DNA from: Bacteroidia bacterium
Lineage (GTDB): Bacteria > Bacteroidota > Bacteroidia > B-17B0 > Aurantibacillaceae
Direction: 5' to 3'
Length of the DNA: 22,751 nt
Assembly (NCBI GenBank): GCA_026418315.1
Contig: JAOABO010000009.1
Location: 1 to 22,751, forward strand
Shown here one piece after another: positions 8,761 through 15,597 of this stretch. Position 1 is the first letter of the stretch. The number at the start of each line of letters is the position of its first letter. The notes beneath the pieces were generated by a model. The model was not told the DNA's origin. It saw only the letters and a program-made list of their open reading frames with translations, and did no database searches. A program made the position numbers and the translations under genes.

Positions 8761-9879
8761 TTATTGATTGGGTTGTAGTAAATAAATAGCTCCTTTGGTA
8801 ATAATGAATTGATTGGGTTGCAATCCATTACCTACTACAGAAGAATCTTTGGTACGGCTCTCTATGATGATTTTGTTCCTTAAAAACTGATGGTCATTTA
8901 TTTTTACAAAAACATAAGAATAATCGTTGGCTTGTAAAATAGCTTCAGATGGTATGACAATTTTTTTCTGTGCATGAGTAAAAAATTGTACTGTAACATA
9001 CATGCCTGGTTTGAATATCTCCTCAGAATTATCGGTTTCAATAAGCACATCTATACTTCTTGACTCTTCATCAACAGTTTTGCCAATATAAAATAATTTA
9101 CCTTTGATTTTTTTGTCAGGAAAAGCAGATACATAAATTTCTACCTGACTTAAGTTATTCAGCACATCAATATCTTTTTCTTTGATTTTTCCGGCTATCC
9201 ACACTTTTGAAAGTTCAGCAACAGAAATAATAGGGTCGGCATCTTCTTTCAAATATTCTCCTATCACAATTTTATTATCAATAATTTCTCCTGCAATAGG
9301 CGAGCGTATAATAAGTGGCTCTCCTAATGTAATCTGTTCAGGTTGTATATTAAACAGTTTCAGTGCAGCAGCCGCATTTTCCAATGCAGTTTTTTTGGTT
9401 GCAAATTCAGTTTCAGCTTCTTCTAATTCTTTTTGTACACCTACATTATTTTTAATCAAATCTTGCTGACGCTTTAAATTCAGTTCTGCTTTTTTGTATT
9501 CTTCTTTGGCATCAAAATAATTCTTTTGCGTATCAAAAAAATCGGAGGAACTAATAGCAAATAAAGGATCTCCTTCTTTGACCTTATCGCCAAGTTTTAC
9601 AAATGCTTTGATAACTCTGCCCGGAAAAGGTGTAGATACTTTGGCAAATTTATTGGGAATAGTTTTTACAATACCTGCACAAGTTAATTTTTTTGAAAAG
9701 TTACTTTCTTGTACCTGTGATATTTGAATTTTATTCAACGTAATTACATGAGCATTAATAGTTACTGTATCTCCATTGACATCTAAATATGCAGATTGCT
9801 CTGATTGTTCATTTTTAATTGGATGGCTGCACGAATAGAATAACAAGTGAATATAAAAAAAACTACTGAACTTTTTCAT
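8761..9879 (-). CDS. RND efflux periplasmic adaptor lipoprotein (CzcB/CusB type)
   Basis: The preferred start is the ATG at 9877-9879 (372 residues). A TTG five codons upstream is in frame but overlaps a promoter-like motif. The N-terminus is a lipoprotein signal: a short hydrophobic stretch then 'FYSC', with the lipidated Cys at about residue 17. After it come the parts of a membrane-fusion protein: a first half-lipoyl region with 'FPGRVIKAFVKLGDKVKEGD', a helical hairpin rich in Lys/Glu/Ala (about residues 108-170) for contact with the TolC-like channel, the returning half-lipoyl segment ('IRSPIAGEIIDNKIVIGEYL') and beta-barrel domains. It should bridge pump and outer-membrane factor. It is the first gene of the efflux cluster, and corA ends 72 bases upstream on the same strand. 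The last five residues repeat an 'LQPNQ' found 16 residues earlier. Confidence 0.9.
   Translation of the reverse strand: MKKFSSFFYIHLLFYSCSHPIKNEQSEQSAYLDVNGDTVTINAHVITLNKIQISQVQESNFSKKLTCAGIVKTIPNKFAKVSTPFPGRVIKAFVKLGDKVKEGDPLFAISSSDFFDTQKNYFDAKEEYKKAELNLKRQQDLIKNNVGVQKELEEAETEFATKKTALENAAAALKLFNIQPEQITLGEPLIIRSPIAGEIIDNKIVIGEYLKEDADPIISVAELSKVWIAGKIKEKDIDVLNNLSQVEIYVSAFPDKKIKGKLFYIGKTVDEESRSIDVLIETDNSEEIFKPGMYVTVQFFTHAQKKIVIPSEAILQANDYSYVFVKINDHQFLRNKIIIESRTKDSSVVGNGLQPNQFIITKGAIYLLQPNQ
8763..8820. repeat. 13-base direct repeat at the end of the adaptor gene
   Basis: ATTGATTGGGTTG occurs at 8763-8775 and again at 8808-8820. The 45-base offset is a whole number of codons, so the protein repeats LQPNQ in frame at its C-terminus. 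Nothing links it to a mobile element; it looks like a small local duplication or chance. Confidence 0.6.
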
Positions 9880-9891
9880 GAAAAATTTTCG

Positions 9892-9899
9892 CAAATTTA
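9892..9899 (-). promoter_or_regulatory. Candidate -7 element for the efflux operon
   Basis: On the minus strand the sequence reads TAAATTTG, an exact match to the Bacteroidota -7 consensus TAnnTTTG, ending 12 bases before the adaptor ATG. No TTTG lies at the usual distance upstream; the nearest TTG is only 16 bases away. A transcript from here would have a very short leader. The alternative is read-through from corA. Confidence 0.3.
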
Positions 9900-9951
9900 T
9901 TTTTTATTGGCCTGACAATGAATTAATTTATTATTAAAATTTACTAATCAA

Positions 9952-10902
9952 TTACAACCATTTTTTTCTTCTAAATATGTACAAAATAATTAATGTAGAA
10001 AGTAACATTAAAAATAATGCCATAGGATAACCATACTGAAATTCAAATTCAGGAATGTATTTGAAATTCATACCATAAATGCTGGCTATCAAAGTGGGGG
10101 GCATAAATATGACAGATACTACTGTGAATATTTTAATAATTTTATTTTGCTCAATATTGATTAAACCTAAAAATGAATTTTGAAGAAACTCTAATCGTGT
10201 AAAATTAAAGGAAGTATGGTCTATTAAAGAAGCAATATCTTTTAATAGCATACGAATCTTTTCGAGGTTGTCATCTTTAATCACTTCGTTTCTGATTAAA
10301 AGAGAAAGTACTCTTTGAGTATCAAATAAATCTTCTCTTATTTTAATCATGGCTTCCTGATAAAAATTGATTTTTAAAATAACACGTTCATCGGGTGCAC
10401 CTGTAAAGGTAGTAGATTTGCTAATGGCGTTGATTTTAGCGGAAAGAAACTCAATAATATCGGCATCGTTTTCTATACCTTGTTCTAAAATAGCAATTAA
10501 AATTTTCAGAGCATGATTATAGTGTGATGGTTGTTGTTTTATTTTCTTTACAATCTCTTGGAATACCCTTGATTCAAAATTTCTATTAGTTAGTATGACA
10601 TTATTTTTTACTATGATACTTACATCGCTGTCTTCAATTTTTTCTGATTGTGGCAAAAAGTTAATAAACCTTGTAATGATTTTAATAGCATCATCTTCTT
10701 CTGAATAGCGAGAGCTAACTTCAATTTCTTCTTGCTCTTGCTTGGTAGGAAAGTTGATTTTGAATTTTTCTTCTATAGACGCAATGTCGGTTGTACTTCC
10801 ATTTTGAATATCTATCCAAATAAAATTATCCCACTCTGGTAGTTCATCAAACGAATCTACTTTTATTTGAGAATAATCCGGAAGTACAAATGCTCTGATC
10901 AT
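9952..10902 (-). CDS. corA: CorA-family magnesium/cobalt transport protein
   Basis: The 316-residue protein has the length and order of CorA: a soluble N-terminal alpha/beta domain, a long helical region (about residues 140-255) that forms the stalk, then two membrane helices at about 258-277 and 292-310. The signature G277-M278-N279 closes the first helix within 'IASIYGMNF', and a lysine/arginine-rich tail follows the second helix. CorA proteins form homopentameric channels in the inner membrane that take up Mg2+ and can pass Co2+ or Ni2+. The gene lies upstream of the metal-efflux operon on the same strand with a gap of 72 bases. The pairing of an import channel with an efflux pump suggests a metal-balance locus, though co-regulation is not shown. 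A promoter candidate lies 34 bases upstream of the start. Confidence 0.95.
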   Translation of the reverse strand: MIRAFVLPDYSQIKVDSFDELPEWDNFIWIDIQNGSTTDIASIEEKFKINFPTKQEQEEIEVSSRYSEEDDAIKIITRFINFLPQSEKIEDSDVSIIVKNNVILTNRNFESRVFQEIVKKIKQQPSHYNHALKILIAILEQGIENDADIIEFLSAKINAISKSTTFTGAPDERVILKINFYQEAMIKIREDLFDTQRVLSLLIRNEVIKDDNLEKIRMLLKDIASLIDHTSFNFTRLEFLQNSFLGLINIEQNKIIKIFTVVSVIFMPPTLIASIYGMNFKYIPEFEFQYGYPMALFLMLLSTLIILYIFRRKKWL

Positions 10903-10936
10903 AATCCATATTGGGTGGTTAGCTTAATAAGTGGGG

Positions 10937-10970
10937 CAAAGATGCAAAATATATTTGGAAAGTACGCAAA
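10937..10970 (-). promoter_or_regulatory. Candidate corA promoter
   Basis: Minus-strand TTTG (10967-10970) is followed after 22 bases by CATCTTTG (10937-10944), one mismatch from TAnnTTTG. The layout and even the 22-base spacing match the candidate ahead of the LolC/E-type gene. The element ends 34 bases before the corA ATG. It interlocks with the opposing tRNA promoter. Confidence 0.5.
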
Positions 10971-10986
10971 TATTTTTGTATAATTG
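10954..10986 (+). promoter_or_regulatory. Candidate tRNA-Arg promoter
   Basis: TTTG at 10954-10957 and TATAATTG at 10979-10986, one mismatch from TAnnTTTG, are 21 bases apart. The -7-like element ends 14 bases before the tRNA, a good distance for transcription of a short 5' leader. Confidence 0.5.
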
Positions 10987-11000
10987 CAGCCCTGTAAAAA

Positions 11001-11074
11001 GGTTCCGTAGCTCAGCTGGATAGAGCAACAGCCTTCTAAGCTGTGGGTCGCAGGTTCGAATCCTGCCGGAATCA
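11001..11074 (+). tRNA. tRNA-Arg (anticodon UCU)
   Basis: A full cloverleaf can be drawn. The acceptor stem GGTTCCG pairs with CGGAATC (11067-11073, one G-U) with A as discriminator at 11074. The D stem is GCTC/GAGC. The anticodon stem ACAGC/GCTGT carries loop CTTCTAA with anticodon TCT at 11035-11037. The T arm is GCAGG-TTCGAAT-CCTGC. The 3' CCA is not encoded in full (the genome reads ACAAG). The tRNA reads AGA, by eye a frequent Arg codon in this AT-rich window. I see no copy of the tRNA 3' end downstream, hence no sign of an integrated element. Confidence 0.97.
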
Positions 11075-11087
11075 CAAGTTAAAGTTT

Positions 11088-11276
11088 TTGAATCGTTATA
11101 CTCATTTCATTACGGGTTTTTTTGTTGTATTGTTCAGCATTGTTTTAATTTTTCTTATTCTTTTTACTTCTTATTTTGATTATCTTTCAACAACGAAAAA
11201 GTATATTTTAACCACTGTTCTTGGTTTATATTGCGGATATAGAATTTTCAAAGAATATCAATCGTTTAGAAAATAA
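11088..11276 (+). CDS. Small two-helix membrane protein, unknown function
   Basis: An open frame runs out of the tRNA gene, but starting inside a tRNA is implausible. The first usable codon after it is TTG at 11088, giving about 62 residues. The product has two hydrophobic segments (about residues 8-28 and 37-52) joined by a short polar loop with two lysines, and a basic tail 'YRIFKEYQSFRK'. Small proteins of this shape, ending in a Tyr/Arg-rich tail, are common in Bacteroidota, but I cannot name a function. No ATG or clear ribosome site is present and the TTG lies only 13 bases after the tRNA, so it would have to be translated from a processed tRNA transcript or from its own promoter, which I do not see. 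The membrane pattern and absence of stops argue for a real gene. Confidence 0.5.
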   Translation: MNRYTHFITGFFVVLFSIVLIFLILFTSYFDYLSTTKKYILTTVLGLYCGYRIFKEYQSFRK

Positions 11277-11319
11277 TTTTTTTACCCACAAACATCTTAA
11301 TAATCATTTATATTTTTAA

Positions 11320-11327
11320 TAAGTTTG
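11320..11327 (+). promoter_or_regulatory. Candidate -7 element for the S41 protease gene
   Basis: TAAGTTTG matches TAnnTTTG exactly and ends 18 bases before the ATG at 11346. No TTTG is seen 21-23 bases upstream, so only the downstream half of the promoter is supported. Confidence 0.35.
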
Positions 11328-11345
11328 AGCCATTAAAGACATGTT

Positions 11346-12974
11346 ATGAATAACCTTAATACACCATGGTATAAGCAGATAATACTTCCTGTGTTGTTTG
11401 CTTTGATAACTATATCTACTCTTTTAATTGGATATTATACAGGTAAAAATGATATAAAAAAAGGTAACCAATGGATAGAAGAAACTCAAGAAAATAATAA
11501 AATTGGCTTGATACTGGACTACATTCAAGATAACTATGTGGACTCGGTGAATACAGATGAACTTCAAAATGATGCCATTGCTGCCCTCTTGCACCAATTA
11601 GATCCCCATTCTGATTTTATTCCTGCACAAGAGTTTTCAGGTATTAAAGAACAAATGGAGGGTAACTTTGAAGGAATAGGAATAGAGTTTAATATCATCA
11701 AAGACACTATTCGCGTCATACAAACTATCAGTAATGGCCCTTCTGAAAAAGCTGGCTTGCAAGCGGGTGATAAAATTGTTTATATCAATGATACCTTAGT
11801 GGCAGGCATCCATATTACCAATGAAAAAGTATTTAAAAAACTTCGTGGTAAAAAAGGAACAAAAGTAAAAGTAGGCATTAAAAGAAATCAGGTAAAAGAA
11901 ATTCTGAATTTTATAATTGAACGTGATGAAATTCCCTTATACAGTATTGATACTTACTACATGATTAAAGAAAATATCGGATATATTAGAATTGACCGCT
12001 TTGCACAAAACACATTGAAAGAATTTGAAAATGCCATGCAATTGTTACTAAAAAAGGGAATGAAAAAGTTAATTTTAGATTTACGGGATAACCCTGGAGG
12101 CGTTTTAGATGCAGCAGTGAAAATTGCAGACCACTTTTTACCCGAAGGTACTAATATTGTTTACACACAAGGTAGAAAGTATCCTAAAAAAATATTTAAA
12201 GCCACTTCGGAAGGATTGTTTGAAAGCCAACCATTGGTAGTACTCATTGATGAAGGTAGTGCCAGTGCTAGTGAAATAGTGGCCGGTGCAATACAAGACA
12301 ATGATAGAGGTATAATTATTGGACGCAGAAGCTTTGGTAAAGGATTAGTACAAGAGCAATTGGATTTACCCGATGGCTCTGCTATTCGCTTAACGGTTGC
12401 TAAATACTATACACCAACAGGGCGATGCATTCAAAAACCATATAAAAAGAAAGACATGGCTTCTTATTATATGGAAGAATATGAACGATATTTAAACGGA
12501 GAAGTTATTAAATTGGACAGTACAAAGATAGATACAAGCCAAAAATTCTATACCCCAAAAGGTAAAGTTGTATATGGTGGCGGAGGTATTGTTCCTGATA
12601 TATTTGTACCTGCTGATACGAACATCCATAATGCCAAGTTGAATAAATTACTACTAAATGGCTGCTTGCAGCAGTACGCCTTTAATATAGCAGATAATGA
12701 AAGAAAAAGTATTTTACAAATGTTTTCAATTGCTCAGGCATTCATAGAACATTATTCTATTGATGATAAAAGAGTTCAAGATATGCTCATTTACTGTAAA
12801 AAAGACAATTCTTTAAATTTCAATGCAAAAGAAATGAATAAAATAAAAACTCTGCTGAAAGCATACATTGGAAGAATAATATACGGAAATAGTGCCTATT
12901 ATCCTATATTAAACAACACAGACCCCACCATTGAAAAATCTGTTTTAATATTAAAAGAAACCAAAGAATTGTAA
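11346..12974 (+). CDS. S41 family C-terminal processing protease (CtpA/Prc-like)
   Basis: The 542-residue protein has one N-terminal membrane anchor (about residues 9-28), so its catalytic part faces the periplasm. A helical segment follows, with 'LLHQLDPHSDFIPAQEF', then a PDZ domain at roughly residues 105-195 with 'GIGIEF' and 'SEKAGLQAGDKIVYIN'. The tail-specific protease core holds 'LILDLRDNPGG', the catalytic Ser307 in 'GSASASE' and Lys332 in 'RSFGKGLVQ', 25 residues apart as in known Ser/Lys dyads of this family. Such enzymes cut proteins from their C-terminus, for example in maturation or quality control of envelope proteins. The C-terminal extension of about 150 residues is usual for Bacteroidota members. 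It ends only four bases from the convergent muramidase gene. Confidence 0.95.
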   Translation: MNNLNTPWYKQIILPVLFALITISTLLIGYYTGKNDIKKGNQWIEETQENNKIGLILDYIQDNYVDSVNTDELQNDAIAALLHQLDPHSDFIPAQEFSGIKEQMEGNFEGIGIEFNIIKDTIRVIQTISNGPSEKAGLQAGDKIVYINDTLVAGIHITNEKVFKKLRGKKGTKVKVGIKRNQVKEILNFIIERDEIPLYSIDTYYMIKENIGYIRIDRFAQNTLKEFENAMQLLLKKGMKKLILDLRDNPGGVLDAAVKIADHFLPEGTNIVYTQGRKYPKKIFKATSEGLFESQPLVVLIDEGSASASEIVAGAIQDNDRGIIIGRRSFGKGLVQEQLDLPDGSAIRLTVAKYYTPTGRCIQKPYKKKDMASYYMEEYERYLNGEVIKLDSTKIDTSQKFYTPKGKVVYGGGGIVPDIFVPADTNIHNAKLNKLLLNGCLQQYAFNIADNERKSILQMFSIAQAFIEHYSIDDKRVQDMLIYCKKDNSLNFNAKEMNKIKTLLKAYIGRIIYGNSAYYPILNNTDPTIEKSVLILKETKEL

Positions 12975-12978
12975 GATA

Positions 12979-14169
12979 TTAATCATACAAAAGGTATTTT
13001 TTTCTTATTTGCAAAAAATTCTCAATGTCTTTTGACCATTTTTCTCTTATTTTTTCTTCGCTTAACCCTTTGGAAATATCCTTTTGTAATTGAGAATTAC
13101 CTGCATGGTAATCAAAATTTTTATCAAAAAATTTTTTGCTTTTGAGTACTTTGTAAAAGTGAATGAGCCATTGTAAATTAATTTTTCCCGGATGGTTTTT
13201 CAAATAATCGGTACTACTTAAATCTAATCCACAGCATTCTATGTCTTTATATTTTGGCTTTTTACTAATTAAATTAGGCCTTGGTGTAAAACAAAATGTT
13301 TTATCCGGGTATTGCGGATGCCCTACTATCTGAAATGGTTTATCTGTGCCTCTTCCTACACTTACTATTGTTCCTTCAAACAGTCCTAAACTTGGATATA
13401 ATAATATAGATTGCCATGAATTCAAATTAGGTGATGGTACAGAAGACATTTTTACAATCATATTATGTGAATAATTTTTTAATGGAATTATTTTTAGATT
13501 TATTTTTTTATTGGATGGACGAAAAATAGATTCGTTATTCATCATCAATGCCAATTCACCTATGGTCATTCCATAAACCAACGGCACAGGAATAATACCT
13601 ACAAAAGAGCGATAATTAGTGTCTAAAACAGGACCATCTACATAAAAACCGTTAGGATTAGGCCTGTCTAACACAATTAATGTTTTGTCAAATACTGCAC
13701 ACGACTTCATTATATAATACAATGTTGAAATGTAAGTATAAAACCGAACCCCTACATCTTGTAAATCAAAGAGCAAAACATCTATATTTTTCAAATCTTC
13801 TGCAGTAGGTTCTTTGTGTTTCCCATACAAAGAAATAATCGGAATACCTGTTTTTGCATCAATAGTATCCCTTATTTTTTCACCAGCATCTGCAGTGCCT
13901 CTGAAACCATGTTCAGGAGAAAAAATTTTGACAATAGTAACGTTTAAAGAAATTAAAGTGTCTACAAGATGTTTATTTTGAAGCACGGATGACGAATTGG
14001 CAACAATTCCAACTTTCTTATTTAATATCAAAGGAAGAAATTCTGATATTTGCTCATTGCCTTTTATTATTGATTTTTCATCTGCAAAAAATATTTTTTC
14101 GTTTTTAGTTTGAGAAAATAAACATTGAACATACAAAATAATTATTGCAGATAAACTTATTATTCTCAT
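12979..14169 (-). CDS. namZ: DUF1343 protein, probable NamZ-type exo-beta-N-acetylmuramidase (GH171)
   Basis: The 396-residue protein starts with an export signal ending near 'CLFSQ'. Conserved blocks of the DUF1343 family are all present: 'SPEHGFRG' at residues 84-91, 'FDLQDVGVRFYTY' at 134-146, 'DRPNPNG' at 168-174, 'PLVYGMTIGELA' near 196, and 'LFEGTIVSVGRGTDKPFQ' near 263-280. Members studied in Bacillus and Tannerella release N-acetylmuramic acid from the non-reducing end of peptidoglycan fragments; E86 in the SPEHG block is a likely catalytic residue, from family knowledge. It should act in the periplasm in wall turnover or recycling. No other wall-recycling gene (nagZ, murQ, amiD) is visible nearby. 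It is convergent with the S41 protease and divergent from the permease gene. Confidence 0.9.
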   Translation of the reverse strand: MRIISLSAIIILYVQCLFSQTKNEKIFFADEKSIIKGNEQISEFLPLILNKKVGIVANSSSVLQNKHLVDTLISLNVTIVKIFSPEHGFRGTADAGEKIRDTIDAKTGIPIISLYGKHKEPTAEDLKNIDVLLFDLQDVGVRFYTYISTLYYIMKSCAVFDKTLIVLDRPNPNGFYVDGPVLDTNYRSFVGIIPVPLVYGMTIGELALMMNNESIFRPSNKKINLKIIPLKNYSHNMIVKMSSVPSPNLNSWQSILLYPSLGLFEGTIVSVGRGTDKPFQIVGHPQYPDKTFCFTPRPNLISKKPKYKDIECCGLDLSSTDYLKNHPGKINLQWLIHFYKVLKSKKFFDKNFDYHAGNSQLQKDISKGLSEEKIREKWSKDIENFLQIRKKYLLYD

Positions 14170-14226
14170 GGAGGCAAATTAAAGCAATACAAATGAACTT
14201 AAAAAAACATTAAAATATACTCATTT

Positions 14227-14260
14227 TTTGCTATCTATTCAAAACTTTGCTGCATCTTTG
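14227..14260 (+). promoter_or_regulatory. Candidate promoter of the LolC/E-type permease gene
   Basis: TTTG (14227-14230) and CATCTTTG (14253-14260) are separated by 22 bases, the same layout as the corA candidate. The -7-like element ends only 10 bases before the ATG, which predicts a very short leader. Confidence 0.55.
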
Positions 14261-14270
14261 CAAAACTAAT

Positions 14271-15524
14271 ATGAAGTTTTCCCTCTTTCTTGCTAAAAGA
14301 ATAACCGGGTCTGAACATGCAGACAATAGCATTTCTTCACCAGCAGTAAAAATTGGAATGATTGCTGTTTCTATGGGAGTTGCTATCATGATTCTTACAG
14401 TGTCTGTTATTCGTGGATTCAAAAACCAGATAACTACCAAACTAAAAAATCTGACTTCTGATGTTATTATTATGCCATATCAAAGCAGTTATGATATTAC
14501 TTCTCATCCCCTGTCTATTTCTGACGATAGTTTATCAAATTTAAAGAAATTCCCTTTTATTTCTGATATAGAACCTGTTTGTATTAAAAATGGAATACTC
14601 AAAATCAAAGAAGAAAATGAAGGCGTTGTATTCAAGGGCGTTAATCATCAATTTAGATGGCAAACATTAGAAAAATATTTAATTGAAGGACAATTTCCTA
14701 CTTATTCAGATACTTCTGTAAATAAAGAAATTATTATTTCAAAAAAACTGGCAGACAAAATACAGATAAAACTTCATCAAAAAATTATTATTTATTTTAT
14801 CACCAAAATAAAAGACGACCAGAATAATGAGAAGATTGATTACAAAGCAAGAGATTTTTATGTAAAAGGAATTATTCATCCCGAAATGGGAGAATTAGAC
14901 AACCAGTTGATTTACGGAGATTTAAAGATTATCCAAAAGATAAATAATTGGAATAATAATGAATATTCTCAAATAGAAATATATGGACAAAAAGGAATAT
15001 CCGGAAGTACAATTGTTGAAAAGATAATTGACTTTTTGCCCTATAACTACAAAATTATTACAGCAGAGGAGCTTTACAGCAATATTTTTAATTGGCTTGA
15101 AATGATTGATATTAATGCCGTCATTATTATTGTTTTAATGTTAATTGTAGCCGCCGTTAATATGGTATCTGCTTTAATTATTCTGATTCTTGAAAAAGTG
15201 AATGTGATTGGTATTTTGAAAGCATTAGGTATGAATAACAATGCTATAAAAAATATCTTTTTATTTGTATCTATTAAAATACTTTTTTGGGGGCTTTTAT
15301 GGGGAAATGTGGTATCTTTACTTCTTATCTTTTTGCAGGACCATTATCACTTTTTCAGTTTAGACCCCAACGCGTATTATGTCAATTATATTCCCGTAGA
15401 GTGGAATGTTTGGGACTGGATACTTCTGAATGCAGGAACTACATTCAACTGCCTGCTATTTATGTTTTTACCTACCTTCATCATATCCCGAATGTACCCT
15501 TCTCAAATATTAAGATGGGAATAG
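14271..15524 (+). CDS. FtsX-domain ABC transporter permease, LolC/LolE-like (lipoprotein release)
   Basis: I chose the ATG at 14271 (417 residues) over an in-frame TTG at 14247, because the family starts with 'MKFSLFLAKR' and the TTG lies inside the promoter-like motif. There is one helix at about residues 27-47, a long periplasmic domain (about 50-277), then three helices at about 282-306, 328-352 and 380-402. The loop after helix 2 carries 'GILKALGM' (314-321), the coupling segment that contacts the ATPase, and the protein ends in 'PSQILRWE', close to the usual LolC/E ending. In the Lol system such permeases with LolD extract lipoproteins from the inner membrane. No ATPase gene is adjacent, so the partner must be encoded elsewhere. 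A lipoprotein role is inferred from the family. Confidence 0.88.
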   Translation: MKFSLFLAKRITGSEHADNSISSPAVKIGMIAVSMGVAIMILTVSVIRGFKNQITTKLKNLTSDVIIMPYQSSYDITSHPLSISDDSLSNLKKFPFISDIEPVCIKNGILKIKEENEGVVFKGVNHQFRWQTLEKYLIEGQFPTYSDTSVNKEIIISKKLADKIQIKLHQKIIIYFITKIKDDQNNEKIDYKARDFYVKGIIHPEMGELDNQLIYGDLKIIQKINNWNNNEYSQIEIYGQKGISGSTIVEKIIDFLPYNYKIITAEELYSNIFNWLEMIDINAVIIIVLMLIVAAVNMVSALIILILEKVNVIGILKALGMNNNAIKNIFLFVSIKILFWGLLWGNVVSLLLIFLQDHYHFFSLDPNAYYVNYIPVEWNVWDWILLNAGTTFNCLLFMFLPTFIISRMYPSQILRWE

Positions 15525-15536
15525 AAATCAAAAAAT

Positions 15537-15565
15537 AAAAAAGCAGGACTTTACCCTGCTTTTTC
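15537..15565. terminator. Bidirectional rho-independent terminator
   Basis: GCAGG (15543-15547) pairs with CCTGC (15555-15559) around a seven-base loop. The stem extends through A6 on the left (15537-15542) and T5 on the right (15560-15564), so each strand ends in a U-run. It sits between the convergent permease (stop at 15524) and accC (stop at 15598) and can serve both. Confidence 0.88.
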
Positions 15566-15597
15566 TATAGTTTACTGTACAAATATCGGGTAAAAGT

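Noticed and set aside
11043..11087. Upstream start of the small ORF inside the tRNA-Arg gene
   Set aside because: The extra N-terminal residues are encoded by the anticodon and T arms of a complete tRNA; the frame is open there by chance. I moved the start to after the tRNA.
11001..11345. tRNA-Arg as an integration site
   Set aside because: No integrase gene and no repeat of the tRNA 3' end is visible downstream; flanking genes are core functions.
14231..14440. Minus-strand frame over the start of the permease gene
   Set aside because: It overlaps the promoter candidate and the conserved N-terminus of the LolC/E-type permease.
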